Below, in pieces: positions 10,135 to 20,450 of a stretch of DNA of 64,000 nucleotides. Numbering within the stretch: the first letter of the stretch is position 1; each line of letters begins with the position of its first letter. This DNA is from Ashinkailepas kermadecensis. Lineage: Eukaryota > Arthropoda > Thecostraca > Neolepadidae. The stretch is from NCBI GenBank assembly GCA_034440615.1, contig JAOTOM010005139.1:844501-908500 (forward strand). The letters run 5' to 3'. The notes beneath the pieces were generated by a model that saw only the letters and a list, made by a program, of their open reading frames with translations, had not been told where the DNA came from and did no database searches. Position numbers and translations under genes: made by a program.

Positions 10135-12972
10135 CCGTAAAACGCCCTTACTTTAGCCACCGTCCTAACTTTAGCCAAAACTGGAAATGTGATTTGAAGA
10201 AGCATTGCAGTGACATGACACATGCTAGCCAAGCAATTGTTTCCCCTAAGTTTCTCTGGGGTCTTGGCAACATGCTGAGGTGGCTCAGTTATTGTTTTTT
10301 TTCATCATGGCATTGATTGTGGAATTATATTTTGCAGGAGTGAAAAGTGATAAAAAATCAGAGGTGGAAAAGTGGTACCCATGCAGATGAATCTAACACT
10401 TCGATATCGAAATATATTAGTTACCTAGGTTGGTTATATCCTCTAATTTTAAATGAAGTACTTTTTGTCAGTATTTTCGAAAAATGTCCCAAAAAATTTT
10501 GAGTGGCTAAAGTTAGGACAGGAATATGAACAAAATCCCCTAACTTTAGCCACTCTGTTTAGGCTGTTTTGGCATAATGTTCCGCGCTGCGGGGTGTGCG
10601 CGCGCGCCCGCGCCACCTCCTTGTATCCGCACCTGTCTGCACCTGTCCTAACCCTCCCATTGCACCTTTCTTTGTTCCACAGTTCTGACACGGTTTCCGT
10701 TATTTTCCCTGATGAAGCGGAGTTAGATGATGAAGCGGAGTTACGGAAACTTCACTGATTCAGTGATTGAGGCAGCGAAGAGTGATGTTGATTCGGGAAT
10801 GAGCCTTCGAGAGGCAGCGAGAAAGCATGGCATCAACCGACAGACACTCTCCAACAAGATAAATGCTAAGTATGGACAAGCCCCAGGCCATCCCATTGAG
10901 TTATCCCAGGCAAATGAAGCCAAGCTGGCCGAACGCATCAAGCTGCTGGGAGAGTGGGGATTCCCCGTCGTTGCTTCAGATGTCAAGCGATTTGCCAAGC
11001 AGTACCTCGACAGGCTTGGTGTGACAAGCAAACGGTGGAATGACAATCTGCCAGGAGACAAATGGGTCAAGGCATTCTGCCAACGGAATGGACTGACAAA
11101 GCGGATGGTGACAAACATCAGCCGAAAGCGGGCAGCTGTCGATCACAAAACAATTGAGGCATACTTTACCGAGCTCGCTGACAGTCTCGCTGGGGTTCCC
11201 GCTGAGAATCTGATCAACTATGACGAAACGGGACTCACAGATGATCCTGGCAGGCGAAAATGTATCGTTCGTCGTGGAAGCCGCTACCCTGAAACCGTGG
11301 CAAACCACAGCAAGGTGACGACCAGTGTGATGTTTGCAGGAACTGCCAGCGGCCATCTGCTCCCACCGTTTGTCGTGTACAAGGCCAAGAACATGTACCT
11401 GGAGTGGACGACAGGAGGGCCTCGAGGCGCCCGCTACGCGTTTTCAAAGAGTGGGTGGTTTGATGAAACGTCATTTGAAGATTGGTTCATGAACATCTGC
11501 CTGCCGTATCTACATCGAAAGCAAGTACCAAAAGCTATCATCGGAGACAACTTGTCGAGCCATATCAGTGAGAAGGTGGTCCAAAAGTGCAACGATAACA
11601 ACATAAGGTTCATATGTCTCCCACCGAACTCGACACACCTAACACAACCATTGACGTCGCCTTCTTCTCGTCGCTCAAGAAGAAATGGAGGAAGGTCATC
11701 GGAGACTGGAAGGCGACGCCGTCTGGGAAAAAGTACGACACCCTGCCGAAGAATATGTTCCCGGCGCGCCTGAAGGAGTTGATCTCCGTCCTGAACACTG
11801 ACAATCTCAAGTCGGGATTCAAGACCTGCGGGATTCATCCTCTCGACAAAACACCGGTCCTGGAAAAGCTCCCGAAGAAGTGCTCTGGTGACGGCAACGC
11901 CGCAATCGATGCCGTTATCGTCGACCATCTCCAAGCTCTCCGTGGCTCGAAGGACACAGCTGGACCGTCCCGTCGCCGCAGGACGAAACTGAACGTCCTG
12001 CCCGGCAGGTCGGTGCGCATCAGCTCATCCGATTCTGGTGACAGCGAGGCTGAGGATCTTCCCGAATCGTCGCCGTCCGAGGAGGACGAAGGCAGTTGCG
12101 AACAGAAGAAAGCGAGGACGGAAGGGAAAGAGGAGGATCAAAGGGATGACGGGTCGACCGAAAGCGACCAGGAGCAGGGATGTGACAGTTCGCCCTTGGG
12201 GATCAACTGGAGCCGTGTCGCCCAGGGAGATTTCGTCATCGTCAAGTTGGTGGGGAAGAAGGGGACAAAGCTGTTCCTTGCACAAGTTGTCGCCACAGAC
12301 CCCCAAGCGTGTCATTCCTCAAGAAGCAGACGAGGTTCACGTTTGTGTTTCCCGCAACGGAAGACGTCAGTCTCATCGAACGCGATCAGGTGCTCCGCCA
12401 AGTCAAGAAGATCACACACGACCGCCGGGGACTGATATGGACCGTCGACTTCGACATCGATGCGGAGACGCTTCCAGCGACTGTCTGAATGGCACTGGCA
12501 TTCTTGTGACTGTGCGGTTCAGTCGTCACTGGGCATACTTGTGATGGCGTGATTGAGTTGATTTGTGTGCAGATAAGTTTCAACTTGCATGTGCCCAACT
12601 GTTGATCTATGCTCATTGTGGCTGTTTGGCTGTGATGAACGTGTTCTGAAGGTTTAAAAAATGGTTAGGAACCTTCTAATTGTTTTTTTTTAACTACCGC
12701 GGTGGCTAAAGTTAGAACCGGACGTCTTATTCACTGGCGAACGTGAAAAAGTGGAAGGTGGCTAAAGATCGGAAACCCAGTCCAAACTTTAGCCAGCCAC
12801 AATTTAATAAAAAATTGACCCCTCCCATTTCGGGGGGAGGGGGTTCTTGGCAACTTTCAAAGCTCACGGACCAGCAATGTTTTTTACACCATTGACATTG
12901 TTCTATGTTGGATATCAAAAAAGTTATTCAAGTTTGAAGCTGAAAAATGGCTAAAGTAAGGACGTTTTACGG
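10135..12972 (+). mobile_element. pogo/Tigger-like DNA transposon, complete with terminal inverted repeats
   Basis: The left end CCGTAAAACGCCCTTACTTT and the right end (read inverted) CCGTAAAACGTCCTTACTTT continue as TAGCCA and face each other across 2.84 kb. Both are flanked by TA (10133-10134 and 12973-12974), the target duplication of the Tc1/mariner/pogo superfamily. The motif GGCTAAAGT(TA)GGAC recurs inside the ends (about 10163-10180, 10503-10520, 10538-10555, 12700-12720, 12755-12770, 12782-12796), suggesting subterminal transposase-binding sites. The element carries one intronless transposase frame broken by two frameshifts. Confidence 0.93.
10727..12488 (+). pseudogene. pogo/jerky-type DDE transposase, two frameshifts
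   Basis: The N-terminus is a pipsqueak-type helix-turn-helix (residues about 8-45, 'SLREAARKHGINRQTLSNKI'), followed by a CENP-B-like HTH region (about 60-135) and a DDE_1 catalytic core. Visible catalytic positions are D166 in INYDETGL and D274 in IIGDNLSSH. The third acidic residue, expected in the family motif QPLDVAFF, is separated from its N-terminal part by a 1-base loss at about 11653, so reading moves to another frame. A second shift in the C-run at 12300-12304 separates the C-terminal tail (SFLKKQTRFTFVFPATEDVS, ending with TGA at 12486-12488). Between them is an acidic/basic low-complexity linker (about 11940-12190). The protein cannot be made from this copy; it is a recently decayed transposase inside intact terminal repeats. 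Confidence 0.93.
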
Positions 12973-12974
12973 TA

Positions 12975-13740
12975 TGTAACACGTCGCTGTACATACCATG
13001 TATCTACTTGAGAGACGTGGAGCTAACAATCCTCGTCCGTCACGCGCCAACAATCTGTTCGTCTTCTGGCTGCGCAGAGTCAACGAAAAGGTGATATTTA
13101 TGATCACTGGCCAACCATGAAATGCATGGCATGCATGGCAAAGCATGGCTCGCCGCCGGCTTAGCTCAGTTGGTAGAGTGCCGATTTTGGGAATGGGGTT
13201 GAACCCACTGCAATAGGGTGGGTCCGCTGTTCCTGTATCGGCTTCGCTGGCCGATACGTGACCCGTTTGGAAAGGTCTGCTAGTGAGCGGCCAAGAAGGG
13301 TCACGTTTAGCCGGGCGACCGCGTCGGCTCTTCGAACGATTTCCGGCATGATAAACGTTGGTCGCAAAATTGCCGGTGGAATTAGGAATGGGTCGCTTAA
13401 AGTGGACTCTACTTTGCCATAGAAGGCCACATGATGTCACGAGCCGATCGCTGAGTGTCGGACGTTAAGCGTCTAAACTCGAACAGCCGGAGATGATCCT
13501 CGCAACACATCCAGCGCGCGGGGTGGGTTAATTTAGCCCCGTTGTGGGTTTCCGGGCTAGTTTCGAAACAGTTCGAGATATCAACCTCAACCTTGGCATA
13601 CTTGCACATTGTTGAAGAGTACGTCGCTTTGCGTCCCATTGATCCGCAATCGTATCGATTCTGGTGTCGGTAATGTTGACAAGGCATACTCCCAGCCGCA
13701 GGTCATACTTAGTCGCACACATTTGTCAGCAAGCACTTAA
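12975..13740. other. Unassigned sequence with a tRNA-like A box
   Basis: At 13156-13215 the sequence GCCGGCTTAGCTCAGTTGGT has a perfect RNA polymerase III A box (TAGCTCAGTTGG), followed 30 bases later by a B-box-like GGGTTGAACCC. The spacing and anticodon arm do not fold into a full tRNA, so it is best read as a tRNA-derived SINE head or tRNA relic. The remainder (to 13740) has overlapping open frames on the - strand without a recognised domain. Confidence 0.5.
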
Positions 13741-13924
13741 TTGGTATATTATATTAATATATTATGAATTATTTTTATGTTGAATGATTATTTAAGCACA
13801 TTATTACATCAATATATTATTCTGATTAATTATATATTATTCATAAACAAAAGAAAACACCTTGAAGGTAGGGACACATGTGGAAGCTGTGTTTATAGTT
13901 AAATGATCATAAAAATGACAAAAG

Positions 13925-14066
13925 GCTACGTCACCTTGACACTTGACAACTGGCGGGACAAGATGAGAATTGGAAACCCGAGGTTGGAGTTTTATAGTTT
14001 TTTTTGCCTCATGTAGCCCCCAAATTAAAGTGTGAAACACACTGGAGCGCATGCTACAAAGCACTT

Positions 14067-14152
<86 letters not shown>

Positions 14153-14296
14153 GTGCTTAGTAGCATGCGCTCCAGTGTTTCACACTTTAATTTGGGGGCT
14201 ACATGAGAACAAAAAAAAACTATAAAACTCCAACCTCGGGTTTCCAATTCTCATCTTGTGCCGCCAAGTTGTCAAGTGTCAAGGTGACGTAGCTAT
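13925..14296. mobile_element. Foldback element with about 140-bp arms and a GT/TA loop
   Basis: The left arm (about 13925-14066) begins GCTACGTCACCTTGACACTT. The right arm (about 14150-14296) is its near-perfect reverse complement. The loop is (GT)n followed by (TA)n, about 80 bp. No coding capacity. The structure fits a MITE or foldback transposon; I could not identify a target duplication with confidence. Confidence 0.88.
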
Positions 14297-14299
14297 CTT

Positions 14300-15780
14300 A
14301 AGATGTAGCTATATATACGCATTTTAAGCTAATATGTAATCGGGTGACTTGTACGCGGTCAAAGTGCATACCTACATGATGGTCAGTACATTTGAGGTGC
14401 CTGTACCTCAGATTTGCGTACCTCGGGCGCTAGACGCCCGGGCTACACGCGGCGCTCGAACCGTGTGCCGTTCAACTCGACCTGGAAGGTGGACGGTGAG
14501 GGAGAGTAGGCAAATATGCACGGTGGTCACTGGTTGCGTTTCAGCAAGGGCTATGCGATGGTGTAGACGGCTTTTCTCTAACTCGTCTAGAACACAGGTG
14601 AGTGGGATCAGATTGGCGACACTTGCACTGCGTTGGTGTAAAATCTTGCCGTGCTGCGCGAGATAAACCGTGACCTCCTGGCGAGTTAATATTTTGACCT
14701 CCAATTCTGTTCGGATACTTTCTAAACGAAAAATCTGAGCAGCCCACAGTATTTCTACCTGTAGGTTGATGAAATTGCACCCTTATGCACCTTTCCTTTC
14801 TTTCCTTTCATGAAATGAAATATACCTTTCATGAAATTGCACCTTTATTCTAAAGTTTCATTCGCCGGCCTGGATGCCAGTGACTGCATTTGGGGTTTCT
14901 TCTGTGTCATTGGGATTTTCACGAAATGTAGTGCAACTTTACACTGCACTTCATCGCTAACAGGATGTGACTAACATAGCATCCGCTTCAACGAAGACCC
15001 CTACACGGGGTGGTGACCGCGTGCATTGTGCATGACGGTGATGAATAGCGTCGCCAGCCTTTCCAATGGCGGCACGCTTATTGTTGGGCACATTGGATAT
15101 GGACAGCCAATTTAGTCCCGGAAAACCTTAATCCTCATGTGCTCACTTTGGGCGTGCTTTGTGAATGTGCTCACAACATATCGTGCAGGGGTGGAAGTCC
15201 AAGCGGACAACTTGACCGTAAGTGGTACAACATTTATGGGCATACCACAAAGAGAGGGAACTTGAATCTATGCAATGTGCTAAGGCTTAAGGTCATTTGT
15301 CTAGCTCTCTCATTTAGAAAGCTACGAGGGCGCCACGAACTGTTACGTAAGTTAGGGTAACAAAAAGGTTACTTTTGTCGCGACCTCTAACTTTTGCCAG
15401 GTCGATCTGTAATTTTGCACGCAAAATTGTGTCGCTAATGGTAATCGAAGCTAGATGTACCCGAAACTATTTCTTTTGGTTCTTTTTTGGGGGGACAGCC
15501 TATGGGACAGCCTATTCTGCACGTGCCTGTTGGGGTTTCCCGCGGTCACGCCGTGCTCGGTGCATTTCGCGCGGATTCCCCGTGGATTTACCGATGGAAT
15601 TCGAGGAGTCTCCGGCCGTTTTTCGGACGATTTCGAACAGGTCTCCCATTGTCGCCTGATGTCTCTGAAAGAACGCAGCATCTGACTGTCTTCAGGAATT
15701 TCGCGTGGAACGTGCGCACAAAGAATTTGTCTTCAACTCCTGTCGCCTAGCAGTGAAAAGTACTCTATGATCTTCCTAGG
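14300..15780. other. No gene recognised
   Basis: Frames of 70-105 codons exist on both strands (for example 14349-14666 + and 14704-14408 -) but overlap each other and show no domain or splice-phase support. A pyrimidine-rich 'ctttcctttc' stretch lies near 14790-14830. Confidence 0.4.
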
Positions 15781-15782
15781 AG

Positions 15783-16017
15783 CTGGAGGCGCCCAAGGTG
15801 ATATCGGCAGCGCCGATGCAAGGCATGGAGGAGCTGACGTCGGGAGCGCCAATACAGGGTATGGAGGAGCTGACGTGAGGAGCGCCGGTGCAGGGTATGG
15901 AGGAGCTGACGTCGGGAACGCCAGTGCAGGGTATGGAGGAGCTGACGTCAGGAGGGCTGGTGCAGGGTATGGAGGAGCTGACGTCAGGAGAGCCGGTGCA
16001 GAGTATAGGGCAGCTGG
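15783..16017. repeat. 36-bp minisatellite, about 6 copies, in frame with RNase H remnant
   Basis: A 36-bp unit built on GTATGGAGGAGCTGACGTCG is repeated about six times. Since 36 is 12 codons, one - strand frame (APPYPAPALLTS repeated) stays open and is continuous with the RNase H remnant of the adjacent LINE. Confidence 0.93.
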
Positions 16018-17550
16018 ATGAGCGTGGACGTCAATGGATGAGCGTGAGTCATTGCAGCTGGTAATGGGTGTGGTGAGGTTGTGTTGGATAACGTGTTGTA
16101 GGCAGGTTAGGATTGCCACTAACTCTGCCGTGTAAGCCGAATGGTGTGGTGCTAATTTTGTTTGACCGGTATTGGGTCCACCGCACCAGGCGGCGCCCGT
16201 ACCGTCGGTGGTACGGGAGCCGTCAGTGCATGTGTGTTGGGGGTGGGCCGCTTAATGTTCGAAAAAGGTCAATTGAGTTTCGATGGGGGAAGATGGTGTT
16301 TTATTTTGCAGAAAGAGATACTCGAGCTTGGGATGTTTCATGTGCCAAAATTGGAGTAGGGGGTGGGGGCATTTTGTCGAGGGTTGCCTCGGGAAATTTC
16401 AGTAGGAGTCTAAGGACATGATTAAGATGAATGGCAATATTGCGTTTACTTCGGTTATAGGTACGATAACCGATAGCCGAACGGAGGGGGGGTGTAGAGA
16501 GTGCGATAGTGGCGGATTGATTGTGCTGTGTTGTGGAGCGAAAGTGGTACCCGACGAGTTGGAGTGTTCTGCGATGTCGGAGATTAGAGAGGTTGGCCTC
16601 AGCCCGGAGACTGGTGATGGGTGTGGTGCAGTGTGCTCCGGCGATGAGGCGTAGGGCGTGATTTTGTATGCGTTCAAGTGATGTGATGTGTGGGGGAGAT
16701 ATAGGACCGAAGATGAACGTATTGTATTCCAGGATTGAGCGAATCAGGACAATATGCATATTGGTGAGGGTAGCCTTGTCTGCACCCTAGTCACGACCTG
16801 AGATACAGCGCAGGAGATGTAGGCATCTAGCGCAGCGATGCTTAAGATAAGTAATATGGGGGCCGAATATAGTCCTTTGTCTAGGACGATGCCAAGATAG
16901 GTGAAGGTGATTTGGTGAGGGATAATTTGGTCACGATAGCGTAGGGGATGAGACGTAGGATATACGTGGGAAGGCGGAAGAAAAGCATTGTGACGGATTT
17001 TGTGGGGAGACCTGCAGTCCCCAAAGGGAGCACCAGAAATCAATTTGATCCATGGCGCGCTGCATGAGGCGATTTGCTCTTTCTGCCGATGGGTGTGTGT
17101 ATCAAATGGTCAGATCGTCGGCATAAATAGAGTATTTTAGACAAGGGGCGATTTGATAAAGGTCAGCGAGAGCGACATTGATCATGATGATGAAGAGGAT
17201 GGGGGATGAAACGCTGCCTTGCGTGACGCCTTGGTCAAGATTGCGGGGCCGTGAATCGATGTTGCCGCAGCGGACAGTGAATGTTCTGTTAACGAGAAAG
17301 TTGGTGAGAGAAAGATGGCCATTCTGCCCTTGATGTCAATTATGCGCAATTTGATTCGGAACGCAGAACTGTGCACTTTATTAAATGCGGAATGTAGACC
17401 GAAAAAAATGTGGGACGGTTTCATATTTTGTTTCATGAAACCGCGCTCTATAGAGTCAATAATTTCGATGAGGTTATCAGTGGTGCTGAGTCTGGGCCGG
17501 AAGTCGCTTTGAAAGATGGAGAGCATTCCTTGTTTTCGATCAGGAACCCA
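16018..17550 (-). mobile_element. I-clade-like non-LTR retrotransposon, 3' part, decayed
   Basis: Read on the - strand, fragments of one polyprotein appear in order. The reverse transcriptase starts near 17550 (SDFRPRLSTTDNLIEIIDSI), continues through a GSVSSPILFIIMIN segment (about 17190-17230) and reaches the YADD active site at 17114-17125. A linker around 17040-16750 is followed by the thumb/connection motif LERIQNHALRLIAGAH (about 16700-16650). The RNase H domain has TDGS (16216-16227), AELVA (16114-16128) and NDSRSS (about 16053-16035). These three acidic positions match the RNase H order D, E, D, which is typical of I-related LINEs. Several frameshifts and stops separate the pieces. 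The 5' part is absent and replaced at about 17550 by degenerate repeats. Confidence 0.85.
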
Positions 17551-18175
17551 GGGGCACGTCTGACTCCACAACACACACAGTGACGTGTCGAAGGGAGAGG
17601 GACAAGGGTCAATTTCCCCCTTCCCTCAAGAGATGGTGGACCACAAAAAAATCGCGATGGGGCTCGGAGAGATCGCGACGGGTCTCCAAAAATCGTACTG
17701 GAACCCGAGAAAATCAACACGGAGCTCAAAATAATTAAGCAAGGGCTCCCACGAATCAATCCGGGCACGGAAAGTCGCTCTGGAACCCAAAACATTGCGT
17801 CATAGGCCCAAAAAATAGCGGTTGGGCCACCAAATTTTTACATCTGGGCCCACAAATTCACGCTAGAGGCCGCAAATAAATACAATGAGGACCTATAGAT
17901 GCACACCGCGAGCTCGAAAACGTACCGGGCCCTCCACAGCGCACCGGGTCCGGACAAAAACCCGACAGTGCTTTGAAATATACGTCGGGGCCCTAAATAA
18001 ATACACCAGCAGCCTTCAAAGCACACCCTCAAACCGCGCCGAAGCCCTGAAAGGCATGCCGGAACCGCGAATACGGCATGAGCGACTAAAAAGTAGATCG
18101 TGGCCTGCAATTAAACGACATGGTCCGAAAAGTCGAAACATTATATAGATACATTGGGCCTTCGAGCATGGCTCA
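17551..18175. repeat. Degenerate repeat tract of about 30-bp units
   Basis: Irregular units of about 28-32 bp alternate a GGGCCC/GGGGCTC-like core with AAAAATCGCG-like A-rich stretches. Part of it (about 17818-18043) has a diverged paralogue at about 29030-29255. No coding evidence. Confidence 0.7.
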
Positions 18176-18214
18176 GGAAGTGTGCCAGTGAGCTAAGCAC
18201 GAATCATGCAAGTA

Positions 18215-18330
18215 ATTATCGCCCGGTGGCAGGTCATATCAGTTCATTTTCCCTCCAAGGGAAAGTTGTGGGTTCAAAGCCCAGCAGGAGCCCACCTTTT
18301 CAGGCTGCGCCCAATGCTACATAAGTGACA
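18215..18330 (+). mobile_element. Possible tRNA-derived SINE fragment
   Basis: A B-box-like GTGGGTTCAAAGCCC lies in a context resembling the 3' half of a tRNA. The A box is weak. It abuts the 3' end of the CR1-like LINE. Confidence 0.35.
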
Positions 18331-18439
18331 TTCAGAATCCATTTGATATTAAAGTCATAAAATCATACAGTGTTTAGACTTAATAAGAGCCACAAGGGCC
18401 CATCCAGTTAAATCTGTAAATGGAAGATACCATAAGCCC

Positions 18440-18787
18440 GGTAAAATGACCACCCCAATCATCACCACATCCTAAAGAAACCATCCACCAACATCCCACA
18501 CACCTATCAATGCCTATCTACCCTAGCTATCCAGCCATATTCCCTTGATCCCTCTTAACACATGTGCCTTACCAAAAATTTTCAAACTGCATCCTTGCCT
18601 GCTTGAAGGGGTCTGTGCCGTGCACACTTACTTAGCATAAAACTCACCCCATCCCTCACTAATTAGAACTCAAAAACAAGATTTTTCTGTCTAAAAAATA
18701 TGTCCACCCTACATTTAAATACATTCAATGAGGAACTCCCCACAACATCAGCAGGCAGCCTATTCCACTGATCAACAACCCTTTGAC
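18440..18787 (-). mobile_element. CR1-like LINE, C-terminal end and 3' region (distal half)
   Basis: On the - strand, 18787 to 18722 encodes RVVDQWNRLPADVVGSSS followed by LNVFK, the conserved C-terminus of CR1/L2-type reverse transcriptases, then a 3' region to about 18440. It continues exactly in frame from the fragment at 25290-25700 once the 18788-25289 insertion and one 8-bp target copy are removed. Confidence 0.85.
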
Positions 18788-18889
18788 CAAGGGCGTCGCC
18801 ACCGGGGGGGCAGGGGGCAGTCGCCCCCCTGCCGTGAGACTGGGGGCGCCGCCCCCCTGAAATTTCAGGAGGCCCCTATCCGGGAATGC

Positions 18890-20450
18890 ACAGCAAAAAA
18901 GTGAGCAAGGAGGCCGACGAGACATGAGAGGAGGCCTCCAAGACGTGAGAGGAGGCCCCTAATTTGAAGAAGGAGTCACCTAGGAGAGCATAGGAGGCCC
19001 CCAGGATTACAAAGGAGGCCCCCAGGATTACAAAGGAGGCCCCAGTATTGAAAAGGATGCCCCAGGATTGCAAAAGAGGCCTCCAGGATCGCAAAGGAGG
19101 ACTCCAGGATTGCAAAGGAGGCCTCCAGGATTACAAAGGAGGCCCGCAGGATTGCAAAGGAGGCCCCCAGGAATGCAAAGGAGGCCCCAGGATTGCAAAA
19201 AGGCCTCCAGGATTACAAAGAAGGCCCCAGGATTGCAAAAGAGGCCCCCAGGATTGCAAAGGAGGACTCCAGGATTACAAAGGAAGCCCCAGGATTGCAA
19301 AGGAGGCCCCCAAGATAGCAAAGGAGGCCTCCAGAAATGCAAAGGAGGCCCCCAGGAATGCAAAGGAGGCCCCCAGGATCGCAAAGGAGGACTTCAGGAT
19401 TGCAAAGGAGGCCCTCAGGAATGCAAAGGAGCCCCCAGGATTACAAAGGAGGCCCCCAGGATTGCAAAGGAGGCCCCCAGGAATGCAAAGGAGGCCCCAG
19501 GATTGCAAAAAGGCCTCCAGGATTACGAAGAAGGCCCCAGGATTGCAAAAGAGGCCCCAGGATTACAAAGGAGGACTCCAGTATTACAAAGGAGGTAGGA
19601 GGCCCCAAGATAGAAAGAGGCCTCCAGAAATGCAAAGGAGGCCCCCAGGAATGCAAAGGAGGCCCCCCAGGATCGCAAAGGAGGACTTCAGGATTGCAAA
19701 GGAAACCCTCAGGAATGCAAAGGAGGCCCCAAGAATTGCAAAGGAGGCCCCCAGGAATGCAAAGGAGGACTCCAGGATTGCAAAGGAGGCCCCCAGGAAT
19801 GCAAAGGAGGCCCCAAGGATTGTAAAGAAGACCCCCAGGATTGCAAAGGAGGCCCCCAGGAATGCAAAGGAGGCCTCCAGGAATGCAAAGGAGGCCCCAG
19901 GAATGCAAAGGAGGCCTCCAGGATTACAAAGAAGGCCCCAGGATTGCAAAGGAAGCCCCCAGGAACGCAAAGGAGGCCTCCAGTATTACAAAGGAGGCCC
20001 CCCAGGATTGCAAAGGAGGCCCCCAAGATTGCAAAGGAGGCCTCCAGGATTACAAAGGAGGCACTCAGGATTGAAAAGGAGGTCCCCAATATTGCAAAGG
20101 AGGCCCCCAGGATTGCAAAGGAGGACTTCAAGATTGCACAGGAGGCCCCCAGGAATGAACAGGAAGTCCCCAGGATTGCAAAGGAGGCCCCAAGATTGCA
20201 AAGGAGGCCTCCAGGCTTACAAAGGAGGCACTCAGGATTCAAAAGGAGGTCCCAATATTAGAGGCCTAGGATTGCAAAGGAGGCCCCCAGGATTGCAAAG
20301 GAGGACTTCAAGATTGCACAGGAGGCCCCCAGGAATGAACAGGAAGTCCCTAGGATTGCAAAGGAGGCCTCCAGGATTGCAAAGAAGGCCCCAGGATTGC
20401 AAAGGAGGCCCCAGGATTTCAAAGGTGGCCCAATACGGGAAGGGAGACCT
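18890..20450. repeat. 21-bp minisatellite inside the hAT element, about 70 copies
   Basis: The unit AAAGGAGGCCCCCAGGATTG plus C is repeated with frequent 1-base indels, so frames of up to 470 codons open by chance on the + strand and proline-poor frames on the - strand. The unit resembles the AGGAGGCCCC motif found at both ends of the surrounding hAT element and probably grew from it. Confidence 0.93.

Noticed and set aside
13156..13230. Possible tRNA gene
   Set aside because: The A box is good but the anticodon arm and B-box spacing do not give a cloverleaf; more likely a SINE head or relic.
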